Part shown: positions 1-9,952 of the stretch, piece by piece
How the letters are laid out: every line of letters starts with the position of its first letter
Numbering within the stretch: position 1 is the stretch's first letter
Origin: Coriobacteriaceae bacterium
GTDB taxonomy: Bacteria; Actinomycetota; Coriobacteriia; Coriobacteriales; Coriobacteriaceae
Assembly (NCBI GenBank): GCA_902835305.1
Contig: CADFMD010000011.1
Span: 4,943-68,942 of the forward strand
DNA length: 64,000 bases
Direction: 5' to 3'
Translations under genes and position numbers: made by a program
Notes under the pieces: generated by a model
The model's input: the letters and a program-made list of their open reading frames with translations, nothing else
What the model was told of the DNA's origin: nothing
The model's database searches: none

Positions 1-1
1 G

Positions 2-442
2 CAGGATAAGATCGAGGGGCTCTCGCTTGGCGCGGACGATTACGTGGTTAAGCCGTTCCGTCCGCTGGAGCTCATCGCGCGCGTGCACGCTCAGCTTCGC
101 CGCTACACCAGCTACGGTAGCCGCTCGCAGGCGGCCGAGTCGCCGACCATCCAGCTCGACGGCCTGGAGATCAACCGCGATGCTCGTTCCGTAACGGTGG
201 ACGGTGCACCGGTACGCCTCACGCCCATCGAGTATTCCATCTTGCTGTATCTGGTTGAGCATCGCGGCAGCGTGGTAGCCGTGGAGGATCTGTTCCGCGC
301 GGTGTGGAACGAGGATTTTATGCCCGGCTCCAACAATACGGTGATGGTGCACATTCGCCACCTGCGCGAAAAGATTGGCGACGACGCTCAAAAGCCGCGC
401 TTTATCAAAAACGTCTGGGGTGTCGGCTACATAATCGAATAG
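2..442 (+). CDS. VanR/OmpR-family response regulator, 5'-truncated by the window edge
   Basis: The reading frame is already open at base 2, so the N-terminal part of the receiver domain lies outside the window. What remains begins near the end of the receiver, with the GADDYVVKPF motif whose lysine is the conserved switch residue. A complete OmpR/PhoB winged-helix DNA-binding domain follows and ends in WGVGYIIE. The HIRHLREK recognition helix and the ending resemble VanR-type regulators more than PhoB. The stop is 19 bases upstream of a VanS-like kinase, so the two form a two-component pair. It presumably binds promoter DNA when phosphorylated by that kinase. Its target is not visible here; similarity to VanR does not by itself imply glycopeptide resistance. 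Confidence 0.9.
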   Translation, partial: QDKIEGLSLGADDYVVKPFRPLELIARVHAQLRRYTSYGSRSQAAESPTIQLDGLEINRDARSVTVDGAPVRLTPIEYSILLYLVEHRGSVVAVEDLFRAVWNEDFMPGSNNTVMVHIRHLREKIGDDAQKPRFIKNVWGVGYIIE

Positions 443-461
443 CGCCTTTGATGGTGGGGAA

Positions 462-1706
462 GTGGATATGACAAAAGACGATAGGCAGGCATTCGAGGTG
501 CCCGATCGACTCTTTGAATACGTACGGGCAGTCGTCGACAACCGCGCGCTTGCGACGGTGCTGCTCTTTTTGCTGAGCCTGCTGCTGATTGGCATCGACA
601 ACATCGCCGGAGTCTTAGCGGTGCTGCTTGTCGGCTTTTTGCTGATCGATCGATTCGAAATCGTGCGCCGTTGCGTGGTGATTGGCGGTGCCGCGTGGGC
701 CATGACGTTGGCGATTGGCGCCATGGCGCTCGGCGGCATCGAAGGGCCGGTGTTGTTCGATGCCGGCTTTGTATTCAACATGCTTGGCTTTGTGCTGGCG
801 CTTGCCGTGTGCGTGCTGTTCTTTTGCGGCCGCGCCCTGTACTACCATGGCTACGAGCAGGGCGAGCAGCATGCCGATTGTGTGCTGGCCGCTCGTATTC
901 AAGATCGCCTGATCGATCACCCCGACACCTGGGATAACATCGACGGCGACTTCTTGGAGGTCGAGGGCGCCCTTAACCGCGTGCGTGACCGTGAGCGCAA
1001 GGTGCAGCAAGCTCTGCGTGACGAGTCGCATCGCAAGGACGATTTGGTCACGTACTTGGCACATGACCTACGCACCCCGCTTGCCAGTGTGGTGGGCTAT
1101 CTTTCGCTGCTGCAAGAGGCTCCTGAGCTGCCGGTTGAGCAACGTGCGCGCTTTACGGGCGTGGCACTCGACAAGGCGCACCGGCTCGATGCGCTCATCG
1201 AGGAGTTCTTCGATATCACGCGCTTTGACTTCCACGATATCGTGCTCACGCGCGGCTATGTTGATCTGGGGTTGCTGCTGGCTCAGGTGGCTGACGAGTT
1301 CTATCCCATCCTCAACGAGCAGCATAAGGAAGCCCAAGTTGATATTCGCGAGGACCTGACGGTGCTCGTGGATGGCGACAAGATGGCCCGCGTGTTCAAC
1401 AACATCATGAAAAACGCCGTCGCCTATAGCTACGAGGGCTCGACTATCACGATTGAGGCCAGGCGCCAAGACGATGGTGGCGTGCGCGTGCGCTTTATCA
1501 ATCAGGGCGATCCTATCCCTGCGGCTAAGCTCAAGGTAATCTTTGAGAAGTTCTATCGCCTGGATGCGGCGCGTGCGACCAATCGCGGTGGTGCCGGTTT
1601 GGGCCTTGCTATTGCCAAGGAGATCATCGCGGCACACGGCGGTACCGTTGCATGCGAATCGACGCCCGAACACACGATATTCACCATCGAGCTGCCCGCC
1701 GCATAG
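462..1706 (+). CDS. VanS-like sensor histidine kinase
   Basis: A 414-residue membrane kinase with a GTG start at 462 (an ATG two codons on at 468 is the alternative). Residues about 30-125 hold roughly four hydrophobic segments with only short loops, so there is no large extracellular sensor domain. Next come a linker and the dimerisation/phosphoacceptor helix, with His201 in YLAHDLRTPL. The ATPase domain has an N box (NNIMKNAVAYS) and a G box (GGAGLGLAIAKEI). The H-box context strongly resembles VanS. It should autophosphorylate on His201 and pass the phosphate to the response regulator just upstream. The signal it senses cannot be read from the sequence. No vanHAX-type genes are in the window. 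Confidence 0.9.
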   Translation: MDMTKDDRQAFEVPDRLFEYVRAVVDNRALATVLLFLLSLLLIGIDNIAGVLAVLLVGFLLIDRFEIVRRCVVIGGAAWAMTLAIGAMALGGIEGPVLFDAGFVFNMLGFVLALAVCVLFFCGRALYYHGYEQGEQHADCVLAARIQDRLIDHPDTWDNIDGDFLEVEGALNRVRDRERKVQQALRDESHRKDDLVTYLAHDLRTPLASVVGYLSLLQEAPELPVEQRARFTGVALDKAHRLDALIEEFFDITRFDFHDIVLTRGYVDLGLLLAQVADEFYPILNEQHKEAQVDIREDLTVLVDGDKMARVFNNIMKNAVAYSYEGSTITIEARRQDDGGVRVRFINQGDPIPAAKLKVIFEKFYRLDAARATNRGGAGLGLAIAKEIIAAHGGTVACESTPEHTIFTIELPAA

Positions 1707-1809
1707 CTAGCGTGCCCTTACAAACACTTGACAATGTGCTCACGTGCGTATGAGCCGCGATTCCTACTATCGATACTGCTGAATTGATATCGATATGGAG
1801 GTGTGCGGT

Positions 1810-2685
<876 letters not shown>

Positions 2686-2749
2686 CGCTGTCTTTTACAG
2701 GTGCTTTTAGGGTTAAGATGCGGTCATATCGGCCGCAAAGGGGTTCAAC

Positions 2750-3478
2750 ATGATCTATTACGTCGAGGACGATGACAACATCAGGGATTTGACAGTCTAC
2801 GCGCTGCACAAGCAGGGAATCGAGGCCGAGGGCTTTTCGTGTGATGGCGAGTTTAAAGCTGCCGTGGCGCGACGGGTGCCCGATGCTGTGCTGCTCGATA
2901 TCATGCTGCCCGACACCGATGGCTTGGCGATTATGCGCCGCCTGCGTGCCGATCGCCTGACGGCGACGGTGCCCATCATGATGCTTACCGCCAAGGACAC
3001 CGAACTCGACAAGGTGATGGCGCTCGATGGCGGTGCCGACGATTACCTGACTAAGCCGTTTTCGCTCATGGAGCTTGCGAGCCGCTGCCGCGCACTGCTG
3101 CGTCGCGGCGGCATGGTCAAGCAGGCGAGCGATGTGCTCAGCGTGGGCGACATCGTGCTTTCGCCCAGCCATCGCGAGGTGACCGTTGCCGGCGAGCCGC
3201 TTAAGCTCACCCTGCGCGAGTTCGACCTGCTCGAGTACCTCATGCGCAAGCCCGGCGTGGTCTTTACCCGAGAGTCGTTGCTGCAGAGCGTGTGGGGCTG
3301 GGACTTCGACGGCGGTTCGCGCACCGTTGACGTGCACGTGCAGACGCTTCGCCAAAAACTGGGCGAGCATGCCAGCGCCATCGAGACCGTGCGCGGCGTG
3401 GGTTATCGCCTGGCCGAGCCTTCTGCCGGTGATGGTGCCGAAGGCGACGACACCGCGGCCACCGCATCGGAGGAGTAA
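2750..3478 (+). CDS. PhoP/PhoB-like response regulator
   Basis: A 242-residue OmpR-family regulator. The receiver domain carries the phosphoacceptor aspartate in LLDIMLPDTDG and the conserved lysine in YLTKPFS. The winged helix follows, with LREFDLLEYLMRKPG and the terminal RGVGYRL motif, then a short acidic Ala/Glu tail. The gene follows pstB by 64 bases and is 3 bases from the next kinase gene. That location suggests it is the phosphate-starvation regulator (PhoP/PhoB role), phosphorylated by the downstream kinase. The assignment to phosphate control rests on the neighbour pstB, not on residues in the protein. Confidence 0.9.
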   Translation: MIYYVEDDDNIRDLTVYALHKQGIEAEGFSCDGEFKAAVARRVPDAVLLDIMLPDTDGLAIMRRLRADRLTATVPIMMLTAKDTELDKVMALDGGADDYLTKPFSLMELASRCRALLRRGGMVKQASDVLSVGDIVLSPSHREVTVAGEPLKLTLREFDLLEYLMRKPGVVFTRESLLQSVWGWDFDGGSRTVDVHVQTLRQKLGEHASAIETVRGVGYRLAEPSAGDGAEGDDTAATASEE

Positions 3479-3481
3479 CCC

Positions 3482-4906
3482 GTGGTCTTCGCCCCCCAGG
3501 GAAAACATACGCTGTCGCACCGCGTTTTTGTGACGATCTTTGTCTGCGCCATGGCGGTTATCGTGGCGTTTACGGTGCTGGGTGCGTTCTTTGTGCAAAA
3601 CACTTTGGCGGATGCCACGAGTGCCAATCTGGCGCAGGAAACCGAGCTCATTGCTGCCGCCCTCGACGAGCAGCAGGAGCCCATTCCGTTCTTGCGAAGC
3701 CTCGATCGCGAGGATCTTCGTATCACGCTGATCAATAAGGACGGATCTGTTGCCTACGACAACGAGGCGTCGCCTTCCACACTGCCCAACCATGGCGATC
3801 GCCCCGAGGTCATCGAGGCCTTTGAGAGTGGTTCGGGTTCCGCGGAGCGCGCAAGCTCTACACTCGACGAGATTATGCTGTATCGCGCCGTCACCCTTGA
3901 TAACGGCCAGGTCGTTCGCTTGGCGCAGGCCCAGCCTGGCGTTGCGGCGATTTTGCTGTCGATGCTGGCGCCGATGCTGCTTATCGCAGCAGCGGGTGCA
4001 GTACTCTCGTTTTTTATGGCGCGCCGTGAGTCCCGTGCCATCATCGCGCCGTTGCAAGAGGTGGATTTGGATCACCCACGCCGTAGCTATGAGCACGCCT
4101 ATGCCGAGATGGTCCCCATGCTTGAGCGCATCGAGTCGCAGCGCCAGGAACTCAAGCGCCAAATGGCGGTGCTAGCGGACAACGACCGTATGCGCCGCGA
4201 GTTCACGGCGAATATCACCCATGAGCTCAAGACGCCGCTTACGGCGATTTCGGGCTATGCCGAGCTCATCGCAAATGGCATGGTCGAGGGCGAGGACGAC
4301 CTGCGCAACTTTGGCGGTCGCATCTATCGTGAGGCGGGCCGCTTGGCAGCGCTTGTCAACGACATCCTTACGCTGTCTAACTTGGACGAGGCCGAACGTG
4401 CAACTGAAGGCGAGGCAGTGCCCATTGGGTCCACGGAGCCTATTGAGCTCTCGCGTGCGATCTACGCGGTTGAGCAGCGTCTTGAACAGGTCGCCCGTCA
4501 GGTGAATGTGACGATAAGTCATGAGACCAAGCCTGTGGTCATCGAAGGCGTGTCGCGCTTGGTCGACGAGCTCATCTATAATCTGGCAAGCAACGCCATC
4601 CGCTACAATCGGCCCGGCGGTACGGTTACGCTGCAGTGCGGCACCAACGACAAAGGCCATCCGTTCCTCGCTGTCGCCGACACGGGAATCGGTATCGCGC
4701 CTGAAGAACAGGGCAAGGTATTTGAGCGGTTCTATCGCGTGGACAAGAGTAGGTCCAAGGCACGCGGCGGAACCGGCCTGGGGCTTGCCATTGTCAAGCA
4801 TGCGGCCCTGTATCATCACGCCACGCTCGATCTATCGAGCGAGTTGGGCGTGGGAACCACCATTACGGTGGCGTTTCCCATACAGCAGGACGAGCCATTC
4901 GCATAG
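3482..4906 (+). CDS. PhoR-like sensor histidine kinase
   Basis: A 474-residue kinase starting at GTG 3482, almost touching the regulator gene. It has a first membrane helix at about residues 18-40, an extracytoplasmic domain to about 150, a second helix at about 158-178 (LLSMLAPMLLIAAAGAVLSF), and a HAMP-like or linker region. The phosphoacceptor histidine lies in NITHELKTPL. The ATPase domain shows LASNAIRYN, DTGIGIAPEEQ and GGTGLGLAIVKH. The architecture fits PhoR-type kinases, and the genetic link to pstB supports a phosphate-sensing role, although the ligand is not evident. A hairpin terminator follows at 4932-4960, which closes the pstB-regulator-kinase unit. Confidence 0.9.
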   Translation: MVFAPQGKHTLSHRVFVTIFVCAMAVIVAFTVLGAFFVQNTLADATSANLAQETELIAAALDEQQEPIPFLRSLDREDLRITLINKDGSVAYDNEASPSTLPNHGDRPEVIEAFESGSGSAERASSTLDEIMLYRAVTLDNGQVVRLAQAQPGVAAILLSMLAPMLLIAAAGAVLSFFMARRESRAIIAPLQEVDLDHPRRSYEHAYAEMVPMLERIESQRQELKRQMAVLADNDRMRREFTANITHELKTPLTAISGYAELIANGMVEGEDDLRNFGGRIYREAGRLAALVNDILTLSNLDEAERATEGEAVPIGSTEPIELSRAIYAVEQRLEQVARQVNVTISHETKPVVIEGVSRLVDELIYNLASNAIRYNRPGGTVTLQCGTNDKGHPFLAVADTGIGIAPEEQGKVFERFYRVDKSRSKARGGTGLGLAIVKHAALYHHATLDLSSELGVGTTITVAFPIQQDEPFA

Positions 4907-4931
4907 CGATACAACATAGATAATGATGTAG

Positions 4932-4965
4932 ACGCCGCATTTGACTTTCGGGTGCGGCGTTGTTG
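4932..4965 (+). terminator. Intrinsic terminator after the PhoR-like gene
   Basis: An 8-bp perfect stem, ACGCCGCA (4932-4939) with TGCGGCGT (4953-4960), is followed by a T-rich stretch. It lies 26 bases after the kinase stop codon and separates the phosphate-related unit from the exopolysaccharide genes. Confidence 0.7.
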
Positions 4966-5101
4966 TGCAATTTTACGATTGCTTCCGACATTTTTACAGG
5001 AGAGCCTGTTTCTTATGTATAGAGTTTGGTCTCGGTAAAAAGATGCGATAACATACGGACAGTTTTGTCAATCCGAACTGGGGAAATGAAAGGCAAGCTG
5101 C

Positions 5102-5758
5102 ATGACCCTTCTCGAACTGTTCCAGCTGCTGAAGAAGCACCTCAAGCTGGTCATCACCCTTCCGGTGGTCTGCGCGATCGCCATGGGCATCGTGTCCTTC
5201 GTTGCGATGGACAACACCTATACCGCGACGACGAGCATGTACATTCTCGCCAAGACCGACGATAGCGGTCAGATGAGCTACAACGATCTCTCGGCGAGCC
5301 AGATGCTTTCCAACGATATCGCCACGCTGCTGGATAGCGATAGCGTTAAGAGCGGCGCCGCCAAAGAACTGGGCCTCACCGATTTGGATGACTACAAGGT
5401 GTCTGTTTCCTCCGAGACCACCACGCGTGTCATTACGCTTTCGGTTACCGGCACCGATGCCAAGGAGACGGCTGAGGTCGCAAAGGCCATTGCCAGCTCG
5501 GTGAGTACGGTCGCTCAGAACGTCGGCGCTGCCCAGAGCATCAACGTTATCGACGAGGCTAAGACCCCCGAAGCCCCCAGCGGCCCCAAGCGCACGCTGT
5601 ATATTGCCGTCGCGTTCCTCGCCGGTATCTTTATCGCAGTTGCCTATGTCGTTTTGGCAGACATGCTCAATACCCGCATCCGCGGTGCCGAAGAGGCAGA
5701 AGAGCTCCTGGGTATTCCCGTTGTTGGCCGAATTCCGGCTATGAAAGGTGGTAAATAG
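5102..5758 (+). CDS. Wzz-type capsule/EPS chain-length and kinase-adaptor protein (CpsC/YwqC-like)
   Basis: A 218-residue membrane protein with the Wzz topology: one helix near residues 17-37, an extracellular domain to about 160, and a second helix near 165-186 preceded by the PxxP-like EAPSGPKR region. Such proteins set polysaccharide chain length. In Gram-positive bacteria they activate the cytoplasmic tyrosine kinase encoded next to them. Here the kinase gene starts 2 bases after this stop codon, and a PHP-type phosphatase gene follows. No glycosyltransferase, flippase or polymerase gene follows within the window, so the synthetic genes this trio would control must lie elsewhere. Confidence 0.88.
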   Translation: MTLLELFQLLKKHLKLVITLPVVCAIAMGIVSFVAMDNTYTATTSMYILAKTDDSGQMSYNDLSASQMLSNDIATLLDSDSVKSGAAKELGLTDLDDYKVSVSSETTTRVITLSVTGTDAKETAEVAKAIASSVSTVAQNVGAAQSINVIDEAKTPEAPSGPKRTLYIAVAFLAGIFIAVAYVVLADMLNTRIRGAEEAEELLGIPVVGRIPAMKGGK

Positions 5759-5760
5759 GC

Positions 5761-6498
5761 ATGGCTAAGGCAAAGAACACCGATAAGCTCGTTGTGCAGA
5801 ATGCCGCCAAGACCCTTCTGGCCAACATCCGCTTTGCGAGCGTGGACGACCCCATTCGCACCATCACCGTTACCTCCTCGATTCCCAACGAGGGCAAGTC
5901 TACGGTTTCCATTAATCTTGCTCAGGCAATCGCCACGAGCGGCAAGAGTGTCCTGCTGGTCGAGGCTGATATGCGTCGCAGGTCCCTTGCCGATATGCTC
6001 GGCGTCCGCTCCCGCGGCGGACTCTATGCAGTCCTGTCCGAGCAGGTTTCTATCGACCAGGCGATTGTCGAGACAGGTCAGAAGAATTTCTACTTCCTCG
6101 ATGCCGAGCCGCATATTCCCAATCCTGCCGACATCATCGTCTCCCATCGCTTTGCCAAGCTGGTCAAGGCACTGTCTGCTAAGTTCCAGTACGTCATCTT
6201 CGATGCTCCTCCGGTCGGCACCTTCATCGATGCTGCCGAGATTGCCAGCCTGACCGACGGCGCGCTGTTCGTGGTGCGCGAGGACTTTACCAAGCGCGAA
6301 GAGGCGCTCAACGCTATCGCCCAGCTTAAGAAGTCCGAGAAGGTCAAGCTCATCGGTACCGTCATGAATTACTGTGAGACCGAGACCAGCGAGTACTACT
6401 ATTCTTACTACACCAAGGACGGTAAGAAGGTTAAGAAGGGCTCCGACGATCAGGGCACTTCCAAAAAGGGCATCTTCACCAACCGAGCAAACGTTTAG
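5761..6498 (+). CDS. BY-kinase, tyrosine-protein kinase CpsD/CapB-like
   Basis: A 245-residue bacterial tyrosine kinase of the MinD/ParA-like fold. It has Walker A SIPNEGKSTVSIN, Walker A' VLLVEADMRR and Walker B YVIFDAPPVG. The C-terminal autophosphorylation cluster contains five tyrosines within SEYYYSYY. Together with the preceding Wzz-like protein it forms the split kinase typical of Gram-positive capsule systems. Phosphorylation of the tyrosine tail is expected to cycle during polymer export, with reversal by the phosphatase encoded next. A Lys-rich tail (residues ~222-245) follows the tyrosine cluster. Confidence 0.92.
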   Translation: MAKAKNTDKLVVQNAAKTLLANIRFASVDDPIRTITVTSSIPNEGKSTVSINLAQAIATSGKSVLLVEADMRRRSLADMLGVRSRGGLYAVLSEQVSIDQAIVETGQKNFYFLDAEPHIPNPADIIVSHRFAKLVKALSAKFQYVIFDAPPVGTFIDAAEIASLTDGALFVVREDFTKREEALNAIAQLKKSEKVKLIGTVMNYCETETSEYYYSYYTKDGKKVKKGSDDQGTSKKGIFTNRANV

Positions 6499-6515
6499 TT
6501 GATTAAGGCTGACCT

Positions 6516-7166
6516 ATGCGTGACATTCATTGCCATATCTTGCCGGGTGTAGACGACGGCGCCGCCGATCTCGAAGAGAGCTTGGCGATGCTCGAGGCTG
6601 CCAAGCGGGCCGGTGTAACCAGAATCGTTTGCACTCCTCACTGCCGTGATCCCTATTTTGATTACGACAAGATGTGGGATGCCTTTGAGCTGCTGCGCGA
6701 TAACGCTGACGGTTTTCCGCTCCAGATGGGCTTCGAGGTCAACCATCGAAAGCTCGTTGAGCTTGGTATCGATGCCGCGGATCACTTGCATTTCGATGGG
6801 ACCAACGAGTTTCTGCTCGAGCTTTCGACGCATGCCGATGCGTATGCGTTTAGAGAGTACGAGAACACGATTTACGATTTGCAGTGCCGTGGCTACCAGG
6901 TGATCATCGCTCATCCTGAGCGCTATCGTGCGGTTCAAAAGGATGTAAGCGTGGCGGAGCGCCTGGTCGATATGGGCTGCAAGCTGCAGGCTTCGGCGGA
7001 CTTTATTGCCGGCGGTCGCTTTGGTCGCGAGAAAAAGCCGGCACAGCGCCTGTTCGATCAGAACCTGTACAGCTTCATCGCGAGCGATGCCCATAACGTG
7101 GGTCATTACGACTGCCTGGCGAAGGCTCGCGCGAAGTTTAGCGTGCGCGGAGCTCATTTTCGCTAA
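6516..7166 (+). CDS. PHP-domain tyrosine-protein phosphatase (CpsB/YwqE-like)
   Basis: A 216-residue metal-dependent phosphatase. Metal-binding motifs of the PHP family are visible: the N-terminal HCHILPGVDDGA, CTPHCRD, HPERY and, near the end, SDAHN. It should remove phosphate from the tyrosine tail of the BY-kinase encoded just upstream (17-base gap), completing the adaptor-kinase-phosphatase cycle. The order adaptor, kinase, phosphatase differs from the streptococcal cpsB-C-D order. The end (RGAHFR) is short compared with typical members of about 240-250 residues, but all expected metal ligands appear present. Confidence 0.9.
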   Translation: MRDIHCHILPGVDDGAADLEESLAMLEAAKRAGVTRIVCTPHCRDPYFDYDKMWDAFELLRDNADGFPLQMGFEVNHRKLVELGIDAADHLHFDGTNEFLLELSTHADAYAFREYENTIYDLQCRGYQVIIAHPERYRAVQKDVSVAERLVDMGCKLQASADFIAGGRFGREKKPAQRLFDQNLYSFIASDAHNVGHYDCLAKARAKFSVRGAHFR

Positions 7167-7205
7167 AATCTGTCCCTAACGTTCGCATTGAATGAAAGGG
7201 CAGCC

Positions 7206-7706
7206 ATGGATATCCAACTTAAGACGGGATGCTTTGATGACGCGGCGTTGGTGCGCCGCGTCGTTTTTATGGACGAGCAGGGCTACGAGAACGAGTTTGA
7301 CGCTATCGACGAGGATCCGAACTGCATTCATGTGACGCTCTATGTAGACGGCGAGCTTGCCGGTTGCTCGCGCGTGTTTCCCGAAGAGCTTGAGCGTGCG
7401 GCTGACGCGGAGGCTCCGGTGTCGCCGGCGTGCGACTTGGACGAAGGCGTCGCGGCGGGGGAGACCTACATTATGGGGCGCGTGGCTGTGCTGCCGAGCA
7501 TGCGCCGTCGCGGTCTGGCGAGCAAGATTGTCGAGGCCAGTGATACGCGCGCGCGTGATGCCGGCGCCAAGCTCATTAAGCTGCATGCGCAGGAATACGT
7601 GCTGCCGCTCTATGCCAAGGCGGGCTACACGCAGATTGCCCCGGTGGACTACGAAGACGAGGGCCAGCCCCATGCTTGGATGGCCAAGCGCGTAGATGGC
7701 AGATAG
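7206..7706 (+). CDS. GNAT-family N-acetyltransferase
   Basis: About 166 residues. The central YIMGRVAVLPSMRRRGLASKIVEA segment (split here as GRVAVLPSMRRRGLA) is the GNAT acetyl-CoA-binding motif A. It is followed by motif-B-like LHAQEYVLPLYAKAGY. It is most like ElaA/YjcF-type small acetyltransferases; the substrate cannot be told. ATG 7206 is preferred because GAAAGGG at 7194-7200 lies 5 bases upstream; a TTG at 7188 is less likely. The gene follows the phosphatase by about 40 bases and may be co-transcribed with it, though no functional link is apparent. Confidence 0.85.
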   Translation: MDIQLKTGCFDDAALVRRVVFMDEQGYENEFDAIDEDPNCIHVTLYVDGELAGCSRVFPEELERAADAEAPVSPACDLDEGVAAGETYIMGRVAVLPSMRRRGLASKIVEASDTRARDAGAKLIKLHAQEYVLPLYAKAGYTQIAPVDYEDEGQPHAWMAKRVDGR

Positions 7707-7854
7707 GGACGTTCCTTTCCTGCCGGCAGTCGGGGACACTCCTTGGCAATTGGCGTATCAGAGCGTTTGGACATACAGTTTTTCGATTCCGTATGTATAT
7801 ATGCGCGCTAATGGGTTATAAAATCTAAGTCTGGACATAGCAGGTCTGCGATGC

Positions 7855-7878
7855 GGCTCGGGCAACCGGGCCGTTTTT
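7855..7878 (+). terminator. Terminator-like hairpin in the htpG leader
   Basis: GGCTCGG (7855-7861), a GCAA tetraloop, then CCGGGCC (7866-7872), followed directly by GTTTTT. The geometry is that of an intrinsic terminator, but it sits only 31 bases before the htpG start codon, after an AT-rich promoter-like stretch (TTATAAA near 7816). It could end an upstream transcript, or act as an attenuator in the htpG leader. Confidence 0.5.
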
Positions 7879-7908
7879 GCGGACGGGGGTAGCGCGAAAG
7901 GACTGCAC

Positions 7909-9933
7909 ATGCGTCAATTTAAGACCGAGAGCAAAAAACTGCTCGACCTCATGATCAACTCCATCTACACCAATAAGGAAATCTTCCTGCGCGAGCTTAT
8001 CTCTAATGCGAGCGACGCCGTCGACAAGCTCAACTTTAAGAGCCTGCAGGACCCGAGTGTCAAACTCGACCAGGGCGACCTGGCTATTCGCGTCTCTTTT
8101 GATAAAGACGCCCGCACCATTACCATCTCGGATAACGGCATTGGCATGACCGCCGAGGAGCTCGAGCGCAATCTGGGCACCATCGCCCATTCCGGCTCCG
8201 AGGAGTTTAAGACCGAGAACGCCGAGCAACAGGGCTCCGATGTCGACATCATCGGCCAGTTTGGCGTGGGCTTCTACTCCGCCTTTATGGTCGCCAGCCA
8301 CGTAAAGGTCGTCAGCCGCGCTTATGGCGAGGACACCGCTCACGTGTGGGAGTCTGATGGTCTTGAGGGTTACACCATCGAAGACGGCGAGCGCGCCGAG
8401 CACGGCACCGATGTCATCCTGACGCTGCGCGAGAACGAGAAGCTCGACGCCGACGGCGAGGCCGAGACCTACGATCGCTTCCTGACCGAGTGGGGCCTCA
8501 AGAGCCTGATTCAGCAGTACAGCAACTATGTGCGCTACCCGATTCAGATGATGGTGAGCAAGAGCCGCCAGAAACCCAAGCCCGAGGACGCCGGCGACGA
8601 CTACAAGCCCGAGTACGAGGACTACCAGGAGCTCGAGACCATCAACTCCATGACGCCGATCTGGAAAAAGCGCAGCTCCGACGTTGAGCAGAAGGATTAC
8701 AACGAGTTCTACAAGTCCACGTTCCACGACTTTGACGATCCCGCGCGCACTATCAGCTTCCATGCCGAGGGTACGCTTGAGTACGATGCGCTGCTGTTTG
8801 TGCCGGGTCGCGCCCCGTTCGATCTGTACAGCAAGGACTACGAGAAGGGCCTGGCGCTCTACAGTTCCAACGTGCTGATTATGGAGAAGTGCGACGACCT
8901 GCTGCCCGACTACTACAACTTTGTGCGCGGTGTCGTGGACTCTGCCGACGTGACGCTCAACATCTCGCGTGAGACGCTGCAACAGAACCGTCAGCTCAAG
9001 GCCATTGCCAAGCGTGTCGAGAAGAAGATCACTGCCGATCTTGAGGACATGCGCGACAACGACCGCGAGGCATACGAGAAGTTCTTTGAGAACTTTGGTC
9101 GCGGTCTTAAGTACGGCATCTACTCGAGCTACGGCATGAAGGCCGACGAGCTCGCCGACCTGCTGCTGTTCTGGTCTGCCAAGGAGCAGAAGATGATCAC
9201 CCTGGCCGAGTATGCCAAGGGCATGCCCGAGGATCAGAAGGCCATCTACTACGCCGCCGGCGACTCGCGTGAGCGCTTGGCCAAGATGCCCGTGGTAAAG
9301 GGCGTGCTCGAGCGCGGCTATGACGTGCTGTTGCTGACGCAGGATGTGGATGAGTTCACGTTCCAGGCTATGCGTGAGTACGTGGCCGCCGATATGCCCA
9401 AGATCTACGAGGACGACGCCGCCCGCAAGGCTGCCGAAAAGGCCGTTGCCGACGGTGCCGAGCCCGAGGTCGAGGATCGTCACCTGGAGCTCAAGAACGT
9501 TGCGACTGGCGATCTTGATCTGGCGACCGAGGACGAGAAGAAGGAGGCCGAGGACGCCACCAAGGAAAACGAGGACCTCTTTAGCGCTATGAAGGAGGCG
9601 CTCGGTGACAAGGTCGAGAAAGTTGCCGTCTCCGCGCGCCTGACCGATGCCCCCGCTTGCATCACCACCGAGGGTCCGCTTTCGCTCGAGATGGAGAAGG
9701 TGCTCCAGAAGGGGCCCGAGGGCGCGCCCGACGGCATGCCCAAGAGCCAGCGCGTGCTCGAGCTCAACGCCAAGCACCCGGTCTTTGACAAGCTTGTCGC
9801 TGCCCAGAAGGCAGGTGACGCCGACAAGATCAAGCAGTACTCCGGCCTGCTCTACGATCAGGCCCTGCTGGTCGAGGGTATCCTCCCCGAGGACCCCGTT
9901 GCCTTCGCGGCGGCTGTTTGCAACTTGATGTAG
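7909..9933 (+). CDS. htpG: Molecular chaperone HtpG (Hsp90)
   Basis: A 674-residue Hsp90 homologue, somewhat longer than the roughly 620-residue enterobacterial form. The N-terminal GHKL ATPase domain shows FLRELISNASDAVDKL, DNGIGM, GTIAHSG and IGQFGVGFYSAF. The middle domain includes the NVSRETLQQNR-like motif (NISRETLQQNRQLK), and the C-terminal dimerisation domain is present. An acidic, Lys/Glu-rich insertion lies around residues 500-560. It acts as an ATP-driven chaperone in the cytoplasm. The RBS GAAAGGA is well placed before ATG 7909. No CIRCE or HAIR palindrome was recognised upstream; a terminator-like hairpin is in the leader instead. Confidence 0.97.
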   Translation: MRQFKTESKKLLDLMINSIYTNKEIFLRELISNASDAVDKLNFKSLQDPSVKLDQGDLAIRVSFDKDARTITISDNGIGMTAEELERNLGTIAHSGSEEFKTENAEQQGSDVDIIGQFGVGFYSAFMVASHVKVVSRAYGEDTAHVWESDGLEGYTIEDGERAEHGTDVILTLRENEKLDADGEAETYDRFLTEWGLKSLIQQYSNYVRYPIQMMVSKSRQKPKPEDAGDDYKPEYEDYQELETINSMTPIWKKRSSDVEQKDYNEFYKSTFHDFDDPARTISFHAEGTLEYDALLFVPGRAPFDLYSKDYEKGLALYSSNVLIMEKCDDLLPDYYNFVRGVVDSADVTLNISRETLQQNRQLKAIAKRVEKKITADLEDMRDNDREAYEKFFENFGRGLKYGIYSSYGMKADELADLLLFWSAKEQKMITLAEYAKGMPEDQKAIYYAAGDSRERLAKMPVVKGVLERGYDVLLLTQDVDEFTFQAMREYVAADMPKIYEDDAARKAAEKAVADGAEPEVEDRHLELKNVATGDLDLATEDEKKEAEDATKENEDLFSAMKEALGDKVEKVAVSARLTDAPACITTEGPLSLEMEKVLQKGPEGAPDGMPKSQRVLELNAKHPVFDKLVAAQKAGDADKIKQYSGLLYDQALLVEGILPEDPVAFAAAVCNLM

Positions 9934-9952
9934 TTAAGTAGTTACGCCTTTG

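Noticed and set aside
2..1706. Vancomycin resistance locus
   Set aside because: The two-component pair resembles VanRS, but no vanH, vanA/B or vanX gene lies in the window. The similarity alone is not evidence for resistance.
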